Shown one piece after another: positions 1 through 5,684 of a stretch of 5,700 bases of DNA. The translations under genes and the position numbers were made by a program. The notes below the pieces were generated by a model. The model was not told the origin of the DNA and made no database searches. It saw only the letters and a list, made by a program, of their open reading frames with translations. Each line of letters starts with the position of its first letter. Position 1 is the first letter of the stretch. The DNA is from JADLEX01 sp964586775 (GTDB taxonomy: Bacteria > Lernaellota > Lernaellaia > JACKCT01). The DNA is taken from contig CAZPJD010000044.1 of assembly GCA_964586775.1 (NCBI GenBank), positions 1-5,700 of the forward strand. The letters run 5' to 3'.

Positions 1-790
1 CTTCGAGGATGTCGAGGGCCTCGGGCACGAACACCTTTTTCTTTTTGGTCTTTTTCGGGAACATGTTGCCGAACATGTCCTTGAGGTTGATCTCCATGTC
101 CTCCATGCCGCCGGAGAAGACCTCGAGCATGGGCATCGACGAACGGTCGGGGACCTTGATCTCGATCTCGGTCTGGTCGAATTTTCCCTCGCGCAACCAG
201 CCGCGGAATTTTTCGCGGGTGCGTTTGTAGCTCTCGGCCTGCGTCTCGGGGTCGTCGGTCACGATCACGGGCGCGTCGTCCTCCGCGGGCTTGGGCGCGG
301 GTTTGGGCGGCGGGGGCAGCAGGAGGTCGAGCACCTTGTCCTCGGCGATCTCCTCGGCCTTGCCGATCACCAGATCGCGCTCCTCTTCCTTCACCATGTT
401 CACCGCGATTTCGGTCAGGTCGCGGATCATCGACTCGACATCGCGACCCACGTAGCCCACCTCGGTGAACTTGCTCGCCTCGATCTTGAGAAACGGCGCG
501 CCCGAGAGCCGCGCCAGCCGCCTCGCGATCTCGGTTTTGCCCACACCCGTCGGGCCCATCATGATGATGTTCTTCGGCGCGATCTCGTCGCGCAGCTCCT
601 CGGGCACCTGGCGGCGACGCCAGCGGTTGCGCAGGGCCACCGCGACGGCCTTTTTCGCGTCGAGCTGGCCGACGATGTACTTGTCGAGTTCCTCGACCAC
701 CTGCCGCGGCGTGAGCTGCGACGCGAGGTCGAATTCGTCCTGCCAAGTCTCGTCGCCCGCCGGGGGCTTGGGGTCTTTTGCGTGCGTCAT
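1..790 (-). CDS. hslU: HslU, AAA+ unfoldase subunit of the HslVU protease (3' end beyond window)
   Basis: ATPase that recognises, unfolds and threads substrates into the HslV peptidase in the cytoplasm. I translated 263 residues; the C-terminal part, with Walker B, sensor residues and the HslV-activating tail, lies off the left edge. Visible features are the N-terminal TPRQVVEELDKYIVGQ segment (27-42), Walker A GPTGVGKT (79-86), the pore-loop motif GYVG (112-115) and most of the substrate-binding I domain (about 110 onward). The ATG at 790 is chosen because AGGA at 801-798 sits 7 nt upstream. An out-of-frame ATG at 798 meets a stop two codons later. Compared with E. coli HslU from memory, Walker A lies about 22 residues further in, because of an N-terminal extension. 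The I domain carries a Pro-rich stretch (159-169) followed by Asp/Val-rich residues. It is the third gene after xerC and hslV. Identity is very secure. Confidence 0.97.
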   Translation of the reverse strand, partial: MTHAKDPKPPAGDETWQDEFDLASQLTPRQVVEELDKYIVGQLDAKKAVAVALRNRWRRRQVPEELRDEIAPKNIIMMGPTGVGKTEIARRLARLSGAPFLKIEASKFTEVGYVGRDVESMIRDLTEIAVNMVKEEERDLVIGKAEEIAEDKVLDLLLPPPPKPAPKPAEDDAPVIVTDDPETQAESYKRTREKFRGWLREGKFDQTEIEIKVPDRSSMPMLEVFSGGMEDMEINLKDMFGNMFPKKTKKKKVFVPEALDILE

Positions 791-843
791 CGGGTCATCC
801 TAATTGGGGACAGTCACCGGTTTTTTTGGCCGCGTGGGCCGCG

Positions 844-878
844 TGGGGACACGCATCGCTGCGCGCTGCATGTCCCCA
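844..878. repeat. Palindromic element in the hslV-hslU spacer
   Basis: TGGGGACA at 844-851 is matched by its reverse complement TGTCCCCA at 871-878. After one mismatch the stem continues with GCA (853-855) and TGC (867-869), leaving an 11-nt loop. A third copy of the core GGGGACA lies at 806-812, within ATTGGGGACAGTCACC (803-818), and could pair with 871-877 as an alternative. A C-rich then G-rich stretch follows at 874-905. The 125-bp spacer (791-915) has no coding signature. It looks like a dispersed REP-like palindromic repeat inserted within the operon; that reading is inferred from its structure. It has no T-run after the stem on the minus strand, so it is not a standard terminator. It could pause transcription or protect RNA ends. 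Confidence 0.6.
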
Positions 879-915
879 TCTCTCAGTAGGGAGGGGGCCG
901 GGGGTGAGGGTTTCC

Positions 916-1464
916 TCACAACTCGTCCTCGACGATGTTGACGTTGGTGAAGATGCAGATCTCGCCCGCGATGCGCATGGACGCGGCGGCGATCTCGCGC
1001 GCCGACATCGACGTGTGCGCGACCAGCGCCCGCGCCGCCGCCAGCGCGTACGCGCCGCCGGAGCCGATCGCCGCGATGTCGTCGTCGGGCTCGATGATCT
1101 CGCCCGTGCCCGAGATGATGAATGTCGATTCCGCGTCGGCCGCCACCAGCAGCGCGTTGAGCTGACGCAGGAACTTGTCCTTGCGCCAATCCTTGGCCAA
1201 TTCCACCGCCGCGCGCTTGAGGTTGCCCGAATACTGTTCGAGCGTGCCCTCGAGCTTTTCGTAGAGGTTGAACGCGTCGGACACCGCGCCCGCGAAGCCC
1301 ACGAGCACCTGATCCTTGTAGAGGCGGCGGATCTTGCGCGCGCCGTGCTTGACCACCTGCTCGCCCAGCGTCACCTGGCCGTCGCCCGCGATGGCGATCT
1401 TGCCGTTCTTGCGCACCGCGATGATCGTCGTCGCGTGAAACTGCGGGGGTCTGTCGAAGTTCAT
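916..1464 (-). CDS. hslV: HslV, N-terminal threonine peptidase of the HslVU protease
   Basis: Proteolytic core of the bacterial proteasome-like HslVU complex; it hydrolyses peptide bonds using an N-terminal Thr exposed by removal of a propeptide. The protein has 182 residues, close to the family's usual 175-180. The catalytic Thr should be T12 in the FHATTI motif, giving an 11-residue propeptide. Counting from T12, the active-site Asp (D28 in GDG), K39 and K44 fall at mature positions 17, 28 and 33, as in E. coli HslV. Other family blocks are FAGAVSDAF (57-65), AAVELAKDWR (85-94), IGSGG (133-137) and AGEICIFTN (166-174). Its ATG overlaps the xerC stop codon by four bases (ATGA at 1464-1461), implying translational coupling. 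hslU follows after 125 bp. All expected catalytic residues are present. Confidence 0.98.
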   Translation of the reverse strand: MNFDRPPQFHATTIIAVRKNGKIAIAGDGQVTLGEQVVKHGARKIRRLYKDQVLVGFAGAVSDAFNLYEKLEGTLEQYSGNLKRAAVELAKDWRKDKFLRQLNALLVAADAESTFIISGTGEIIEPDDDIAAIGSGGAYALAAARALVAHTSMSAREIAAASMRIAGEICIFTNVNIVEDEL

Positions 1465-2420
1465 GCCGGGGGTCCCTTCTTTCGCGAGCGCGCATGGGGA
1501 TGCGCCTTTTCGTAGGCCTCGCGCACGTGCTCGACCGACAGGTGCGTGTAGACCTGTGTGGTGGAGAGGCTCGCGTGGCCGAGCATGTCCTGAATCTCGC
1601 GCAGGTTCGCGCCGCCTTCGAGCAGGTGCGTCGCAAACGAATGGCGCAGCGCGTGGGGCGTGACGCGCGTGGGCATCCCCGCGGCGAGCCCGTGCCGCCG
1701 CGCGAGCGAATACGCCGCCTGTCGCGAAAGCCGCTCGCCGTCGCGCGTCAAAAAGATCGGCCCGGCATCGGCCTGGCCCCATCGCCGCGCGCGCACCGCC
1801 GCGCACGCGCGCAGGTATTCGCGCACGGCGTTCGTCGCCGCCTCGCCCACCATGCACAGCCGCTGCTTGCGCCGCTTGCCGAGCACTTTGAGGGAGCCGA
1901 GGTCGAGGTCGAGATCGCCAAGGTCCGCGCCAACGACCTCACTCACACGCGCGCCGGTGCTGTAGAGCAGTTCCAACAGCGCCCGGTCGCGCACGGCGTG
2001 TTCGCCGTCGGGGGATTTGTCGAGCAGCGACTTCGCCTCGTCCACGGTCAGCACGCGCGGCAAGGGTTTGGCCCTTTTCGGCCCGGCCACGAGCCGCGCC
2101 GGGTTGCGCTCGATTTCGCCGCGCACGCGCAGGAAGTGGTAGAAGCGCCGGATGGCCGAGAGCTTTCGCGCGACGGACGTCTTGGCGTCGGTCTTCGAGC
2201 GCTCGGCGACAAAGGCCCGCACGGCGTAACGATCCGCGGCACGCAGGTCGGCGCGGCCGTCCACGACGGGAACCAACTGTTTTTGCGTCACAAATTGGTC
2301 GAATTGGATAAGGTCGTTGCGATACGACGAGCGCGTCGTCTCCGGAGCGTCGCGTTCCAGGCGCATTTCTTCCAAAAACGCGTCGATCCACGCCGAACGT
2401 GTCTCGGACTCCTCGGCCAA
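1461..2420 (-). CDS. xerC: Tyrosine recombinase XerC/XerD family, probably XerC
   Basis: Site-specific recombinase that resolves chromosome dimers at dif, normally working with XerD and FtsK. The protein has 319 residues, typical of Xer proteins (about 300). The N-terminal SAM-like DNA-binding domain spans about 8-110, with the characteristic pattern of a conserved Arg/Tyr helix (ETTRSSYRNDL, 27-37) and KLSAIRRFYHFL (86-97). The catalytic domain carries the full set of active-site residues: R158 (STGARVSE), K182 (GKRRKQR), H256 and R259 (HALRH), H282 (LGHAS) and nucleophile Y291 (QVYTH). The start is a TTG at 2420, preceded by a run of seven G (2430-2424) that can serve as ribosome binding site, and by a good promoter 25 bp upstream. 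The first internal ATG (residue 19) would cut into the N-terminal helix. Linkage to hslVU favours XerC over XerD, but the sequence alone does not settle it. Confidence 0.93.
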   Translation of the reverse strand: MAEESETRSAWIDAFLEEMRLERDAPETTRSSYRNDLIQFDQFVTQKQLVPVVDGRADLRAADRYAVRAFVAERSKTDAKTSVARKLSAIRRFYHFLRVRGEIERNPARLVAGPKRAKPLPRVLTVDEAKSLLDKSPDGEHAVRDRALLELLYSTGARVSEVVGADLGDLDLDLGSLKVLGKRRKQRLCMVGEAATNAVREYLRACAAVRARRWGQADAGPIFLTRDGERLSRQAAYSLARRHGLAAGMPTRVTPHALRHSFATHLLEGGANLREIQDMLGHASLSTTQVYTHLSVEHVREAYEKAHPHARSRKKGPPA

Positions 2421-2444
2421 TCGCCCCCCCAGTTGCCGATGCGA

Positions 2445-2473
2445 AAGCTAATCACGGAAAGGGGGCATGTCAA
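2445..2473 (-). promoter_or_regulatory. Sigma70-type promoter of the xerC-hslV-hslU operon
   Basis: On the minus strand a perfect -35 box TTGACA (2473-2468) is followed after exactly 17 bp by TAGCTT (2450-2445), which matches the -10 consensus at its first two and last positions. Transcription would start near 2438, giving a leader of about 18 nt that contains only the G-run ribosome binding site before the TTG start codon of xerC. It lies downstream of the heptamer inverted repeat and so is independent of the hydrolase gene. This is a consensus match only. Confidence 0.6.
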
Positions 2474-2497
2474 ACGAGAGGGGGGTTGTTGGGGGGT

Positions 2498-2594
2498 CTT
2501 TGGTTTTTGGTTCTTGGTTGTTGGTCGGATGACCCGCGCCGCACCGGATCGTGACGCCGACCAAAGACCAACGACCAATGACCAACGACCAGAC
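2498..2594. repeat. Inverted pair of heptamer tandem arrays
   Basis: The left arm has four consecutive 7-base units of form NNTTGGT: CTTTGGT, TTTTGGT, TCTTGGT and TGTTGGT (2498-2525). The right arm has four units of form ACCAANG (ACCAAAG, ACCAACG, ACCAATG, ACCAACG; 2560-2587) and a degenerate fifth (2588-2594). The arms are in opposite orientation, separated by a 34-bp spacer, so transcripts of either strand could fold into a long, regularly mismatched stem. The right arm ends on the base next to the hydrolase stop codon (2597-2595). The invariant TTGGT core with two variable bases resembles the short tandemly repeated heptamers (STRR type) described in cyanobacteria; homology is not implied. 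No coding function is likely. Confidence 0.8.
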
Positions 2595-3500
2595 TCAACC
2601 TCCCCCGAACACGCCCCGCAACCCTTTCTTGGCCGCGACCGGTCGAAAGCGCGCATGGGGGTGATTCGGGTCGCACAGAAATTCCGTCAGATCGCCCGTG
2701 AATCGCTCCGGCGCGTCGAGCTGCGGATAGTGCCCGCATCCCTTGTAGATCGTGAGCGAGATGTTCTCGGAATTCGCCACCGTGTTTTTTCCGTGCGCGA
2801 TCGGGATGATCGGGTCTTTCGAGCCCCAGTACAGCGCAATCGGCGGCATGTCCGGCACCTCGGCCGCGCGCTGGATCGTTTGCATGTATTGGCCGAAGAA
2901 ATTGATGACGCCTTCGAGACTGCGCTGAAAGGCGCGGTCGGTGCCGGGAATGCGGATGATGCGCACGAAGCGCTCCTGCTCCTCCGGCTCCATGTGTCCG
3001 AAAATCTGGGACGAGTGTTTCAGGACCGTCGGCAGCACGTAACGCAGCACCGTCGGCGTGATTTTGGCCCCCAGCACGGGGAACGCCGCGAAACGCATGC
3101 TCATGCTGACCTGCCGGCCGAGCCCGCCCGCGGCGACCAGCGCGAGATGATCGATCCGATCCCGCTGTTCCAGCACCATCCACTGGGCGATGCCCGCGCC
3201 GAACGAATGTCCGCACACGTGGGCGCGTTCGACGCCGATCTCGTGCATCCACGCGGCCACCATCTCGGCGAACCATTCGAGCGTATAAGGCGCGTCGGGC
3301 CGACCGGAATATCCGTGCCCCGGCAGATCGGGCATCAACACGCGAAAACGCTTCGCCAAATGCGGCGCGGACCGTCGCCACGCGCGATGCGAATCCTGAA
3401 TCCCGTGGATCAAAACGAGCGGCTCACCCTCGCCCATCTCGCCCCAGGTCATCGTCGTGCCCAGGACGGGGGTCTCGTGGCCTTCGCCGAGCATTTCCAT
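2595..3500 (-). CDS. Alpha/beta hydrolase (serine esterase/lipase-like)
   Basis: Cytoplasmic alpha/beta-fold hydrolase of 301 residues; the substrate cannot be read from the sequence. The oxyanion-hole HG motif is at 32-33 (VLIHGIQDS), followed by the strand-turn MPDLPGHGYSGRP (56-68). The nucleophile elbow is GHSFG with Ser99, the acid is probably Asp229 (GSKDPIIP) and the base His257 (GCGHYPQLDAPERF). A cap domain covers about 130-215. A Ser nucleophile argues against a haloalkane dehalogenase (Asp). The general layout resembles C-C bond hydrolases, esterases and epoxide-hydrolase relatives. There is no signal peptide. The ATG at 3500 has a GGGGTG ribosome binding site 5 nt upstream; a second ATG two codons later is possible. 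The C-terminal 20 residues (282-301) are basic and Gly-rich, outside the fold, and end right beside a heptamer repeat array. It seems to be a single-gene unit; no clear promoter was seen. Confidence 0.92.
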   Translation of the reverse strand: MEMLGEGHETPVLGTTMTWGEMGEGEPLVLIHGIQDSHRAWRRSAPHLAKRFRVLMPDLPGHGYSGRPDAPYTLEWFAEMVAAWMHEIGVERAHVCGHSFGAGIAQWMVLEQRDRIDHLALVAAGGLGRQVSMSMRFAAFPVLGAKITPTVLRYVLPTVLKHSSQIFGHMEPEEQERFVRIIRIPGTDRAFQRSLEGVINFFGQYMQTIQRAAEVPDMPPIALYWGSKDPIIPIAHGKNTVANSENISLTIYKGCGHYPQLDAPERFTGDLTEFLCDPNHPHARFRPVAAKKGLRGVFGGG

Positions 3501-3574
3501 GACGTCACCCCCCGCATACCGTCGCGTTTATCCGTGCAGGTTAACACGGCAGACAGGCTAAAGCACAAATGGGT

Positions 3575-3595
3575 TGTTGGTTTTTGGTTGTTGGT
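3575..3595. repeat. Short heptamer tandem array upstream of the hydrolase
   Basis: Three consecutive 7-base units (TGTTGGT, TTTTGGT, TGTTGGT) have the same NNTTGGT form and orientation as the left arm near 2498-2525. The array is flanked by the 7-bp direct repeat CAGACAG at 3550-3556 and 3596-3602. No inverted partner is seen here. The rest of the 244-bp gap (3501-3744) holds the terminator described separately and no recognisable gene. Confidence 0.7.
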
Positions 3596-3683
3596 CAGAC
3601 AGACCTAACGTCCTTTCACGCGCTCTTGATCTCATCGTGGTGAATTTACAGCGGTCGCCGACGGCATCGCTCGCGATTCATCC

Positions 3684-3713
3684 AAAAAACTCGGGCGGCC
3701 TTTCGACCGCCCG
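3684..3713 (-). terminator. Intrinsic terminator of the secreted-protein gene
   Basis: On the minus strand CGGGCGG (3713-3707) pairs perfectly with CCGCCCG (3698-3692) around an 8-nt loop. Two bases later comes a run of six T (3689-3684). The stem is all G-C and the T-run is uninterrupted, a textbook rho-independent terminator. It lies 32 bp past the stop codon at 3745 and separates that gene from the hydrolase. Confidence 0.9.
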
Positions 3714-3744
3714 GAGGTGATTCGTCGGTTTTCAGGGACGCGGA

Positions 3745-5484
3745 TCAGCCGCAGCATCCGCCGTCGTCGTCGTCATCGTCGCCCGCGCCGCTGTCGTCGT
3801 CCGCGCCGGCATCGTCGTCGTCGCCGCTATCATCGTCACCGGCGGAGTCGTCGTCGCCGGAGTCGTCGTCGGCGTCGTCATCGGTTGGGGGTCCCTCGAC
3901 CACGTTGAAGCTCACCTCGTCGGTGTCCATGAACTCACCGTCGCCGACGGTCAGTTCGAAGGTCACCGTGCCCATCGCGGCGGGCGTGAAGGTGTTGGTC
4001 TGGCCGAAGGCCGAAGGCATCGTCACGGCCTCGCCCGCGATCTGCACCCACTTGTAGCTGAGCGTGTCGTTTTCGGTGTCGGTGCTGGCCGAGCCGTCGA
4101 GCGTGCCCACCGCGCCCACGACGATCTCGCCGTCCACGCCGGCGTCGGCCGTCGGCGGGCCGTTGAACAGGCCCTCGTAGTGCACGCGGCCCTCGCCCAG
4201 ACCCACAGCGTAAGCCCATTCCTTGCTCACGCGGTCCTCGTCCATGGCGATGAAACCGCCGCCGACCGCGCCCTCGCTGCCCATGCCCTTCACGACCTCC
4301 CAGGTCTTGCCGCCGTCTTCGGTCTTGATGATCGCACCGGTGTGCGCCGAAAACGCGATGACGCTGACGTCGCAAGCCGCGAAGCCGAGGTTGCCATCGA
4401 CCATCCAAATGTCGCTGATCGCGTAGGCCCCGTTTCCCATCGGCATCGGGTCGGGGATCGTGGCCTCGTTCCAGGTCGCACCGCCGTCGTCGGTGTAGCG
4501 GATCGTGTTGAGCACCTTGGCGCTGTATTCCTCGCTCGTGATGATCGCGCCGTGCTGCTCGGTGCCCATCGAGATCTTGTAGGGCAGGTAGTTCATCCCT
4601 TCGGCGAGCTCGATCCACGTCGCGCCGCCGTCCTCGGTCTTGAACAGGCCCTCGCCGATCACGGGCGCCTTCGCGCCGCCTCGGCCTTCGAGCAGGTCGC
4701 GCTCATGACGAAGCAGCGCCGAACGGCGAAACATCACGTTTTCCGCGTATTCGGCGGGCGTCATGAAGGCCGAAATCGCTTCCTCGATCTCCTGATAGCC
4801 CGTCGCCGCGAAGCCGAGCTCCGGCGTGAGGAACGACAGATCGGCCGTCGCGCCCGCTTCGTAGTTGAAGGGCGGCGTCACCTCGTCCCACGTGTCGCCC
4901 GCGTCGGTCGTCTTGAAGAGCTTGTTCGGATCGCCCATCAAAAAGCCGGTCGTCTCGTCGATCGTCTCGACCTGCGTCAGGCCGACGGTGCCCTCGGGCC
5001 AGTCGATGTCCTGCATCTCCCACGTCACGCCGCCGTCGGTGCTGCGCCAAGTCTTGGGCCCAATCAGGAACATGCAGCCCCAGCACGCCGGGAAGGGATT
5101 CGTTTCGATGCAGTCCTCCGGCATCGCCATACCGACCATGACGCCGTTGGTCGCGTCGAAGAAGTCCGCCGCGAGGTGCGTGAAGCTGTTGAAGAGGATC
5201 ATGGCCTGGCAGGGGTCTTCCAGATCGACCTCGTCGTAGCCCGTCAGGTCGAGGGTCGTGCCGCCGTCGTCGGTGGTCCAGCCCCATTCGAAGCCCGCCG
5301 CGCCGACCTGATTGATGCCCAGGATGAAGGCGTGATCTGCGTCGATGGCGCCGATGTCCATGAGCAGGGGGAACTGGCCCTGATAGACGCCGCCGCCCAT
5401 GGTCCAGGTTCCCGTTTCGGCCGCGTCCGCCGCTCCGGGCAACGCGAGCATCACAATTGCGATGATGAAAAGTCTTCGTAACAT
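3745..5484 (-). CDS. Secreted Asp-box (BNR/Ycf48-like) and PKD-domain protein with acidic Cys-ended tail
   Basis: Exported 579-residue protein of unknown function. Residues 1-21 form a signal peptide (two Arg, a hydrophobic core, probable cleavage after Ala-Asp-Ala at 19-21). Asp-box motifs (S/T-x-D-x-G-x-T-W) occur at 148-155, 192-199, 283-290, 331-338 and 388-395, with a degenerate copy at 71-78, spelling out a sialidase-like or Ycf48-like beta-propeller. A charged, probably helical insert lies at 232-275. Four Cys (92, 125, 134, 137) sit around a CxxC and may form disulfides. A PKD/Ig-like domain follows at about 442-530 (PPTADAG ... TFELTVGDGE). Residues 535-574 are almost only Asp, Ser, Gly and Ala, and the chain ends Gly-Gly-Cys-Cys-Gly. 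The ATG at 5484 has GGAG nine bases upstream. It has its own promoter and terminator, so it is monocistronic. Asp boxes do not by themselves indicate glycosidase activity; a binding or surface role is as likely. Confidence 0.88.
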   Translation of the reverse strand: MLRRLFIIAIVMLALPGAADAAETGTWTMGGGVYQGQFPLLMDIGAIDADHAFILGINQVGAAGFEWGWTTDDGGTTLDLTGYDEVDLEDPCQAMILFNSFTHLAADFFDATNGVMVGMAMPEDCIETNPFPACWGCMFLIGPKTWRSTDGGVTWEMQDIDWPEGTVGLTQVETIDETTGFLMGDPNKLFKTTDAGDTWDEVTPPFNYEAGATADLSFLTPELGFAATGYQEIEEAISAFMTPAEYAENVMFRRSALLRHERDLLEGRGGAKAPVIGEGLFKTEDGGATWIELAEGMNYLPYKISMGTEQHGAIITSEEYSAKVLNTIRYTDDGGATWNEATIPDPMPMGNGAYAISDIWMVDGNLGFAACDVSVIAFSAHTGAIIKTEDGGKTWEVVKGMGSEGAVGGGFIAMDEDRVSKEWAYAVGLGEGRVHYEGLFNGPPTADAGVDGEIVVGAVGTLDGSASTDTENDTLSYKWVQIAGEAVTMPSAFGQTNTFTPAAMGTVTFELTVGDGEFMDTDEVSFNVVEGPPTDDDADDDSGDDDSAGDDDSGDDDDAGADDDSGAGDDDDDDGGCCG

Positions 5485-5517
5485 GGCCGTTTTCTCCGTC
5501 CCAAGGTGTCGTCAATT

Positions 5518-5536
5518 CCGCGTCCCGCGGACGCGG
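5518..5536 (-). other. Hairpin in the leader of the secreted-protein gene
   Basis: CCGCGTCC (5518-5525) and GGACGCGG (5529-5536) form a perfect 8-bp G-C-rich stem with a 3-nt loop. It lies 34-52 bp ahead of the start codon, inside the predicted mRNA leader, and leaves the GGAG ribosome binding site (about 5497-5494) free. There is no T-run on the minus strand after it, so it is not an intrinsic terminator. It may stabilise the mRNA. Confidence 0.55.
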
Positions 5537-5543
5537 CGTAAGC

Positions 5544-5561
5544 CGCCGCATGCGAGCGGCG
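5544..5561 (-). other. Second leader hairpin near the predicted transcript 5' end
   Basis: CGCCGC (5544-5549) and GCGGCG (5556-5561) form a perfect 6-bp stem with a 6-nt loop. If the promoter at 5601-5572 is right, transcription starts near 5565 and this hairpin would begin only a few bases into the mRNA. Such an end structure commonly slows decay; here that is inference. Confidence 0.45.
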
Positions 5562-5571
5562 ACGGGTCAAA

Positions 5572-5601
5572 AGCGTATCCCTCCGACCGGCCCGGTGTCA
5601 A
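5572..5601 (-). promoter_or_regulatory. Probable sigma70-type promoter of the secreted-protein gene
   Basis: On the minus strand a perfect -35 box TTGACA (5601-5596) is followed after 18 bp by TACGCT (5577-5572), matching the -10 consensus at its first two and last bases. It gives a leader of about 80 nt. The -35 is identical to that of the xerC promoter; the -10 is weak in both. Confidence 0.5.
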
Positions 5602-5657
5602 TGAAAAAGTGAATGGCGGTTCAGTGGAATACGCCGGGAACGGCTGGGCGCGATTTT

Positions 5658-5684
5658 CCCCTCTCGCGCCGGGCGCGAGAGGGG
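5658..5684. repeat. Perfect 12-bp palindrome upstream of the secreted-protein gene
   Basis: CCCCTCTCGCGC (5658-5669) is followed by the loop CGG and the exact reverse complement GCGCGAGAGGGG (5673-5684). It is preceded by TTTT on the plus strand, that is AAAA after the stem on the minus strand, and followed by TTGAAG. Neither strand therefore has a proper terminator T-run. It could be a dispersed palindromic repeat or the remnant of a terminator of an upstream gene off the right edge. Confidence 0.65.

Noticed and set aside
778..1515. 245-residue plus-strand frame over hslV
   Set aside because: Antisense to hslV, whose catalytic residues are all in place.
916..1857. Longer 313-residue frame containing HslV
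   Set aside because: The extra 131 N-terminal residues are an out-of-frame reading of xerC. The ATG at 1464 gives the normal propeptide and overlaps the xerC stop.
2498..2594. CRISPR-like array
   Set aside because: Units are only 7 bases, with no spacers between them; there is no cas gene, and the arms are inverted.
1494..3608. 704-residue open frame on the plus strand
   Set aside because: It runs antisense to xerC and the hydrolase, both of which have full catalytic motifs. It is Arg/His-rich with no recognisable domain and exists because of high GC content.
3717..3908. Arg/His-rich plus-strand frame and apparent GTC-type trinucleotide repeat
   Set aside because: It is the complement of the Asp/Ser/Gly codons of the secreted protein's acidic tail, not an independent gene or microsatellite.
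4180..5481. 433-residue plus-strand open frame
   Set aside because: Antisense shadow of the secreted protein; Arg/Val/Ala-rich with no motif, while the minus strand has a signal peptide and repeated Asp boxes.
5658..5684. Intrinsic terminator
   Set aside because: No T-run follows the stem on either strand; the four T precede it on the plus strand.
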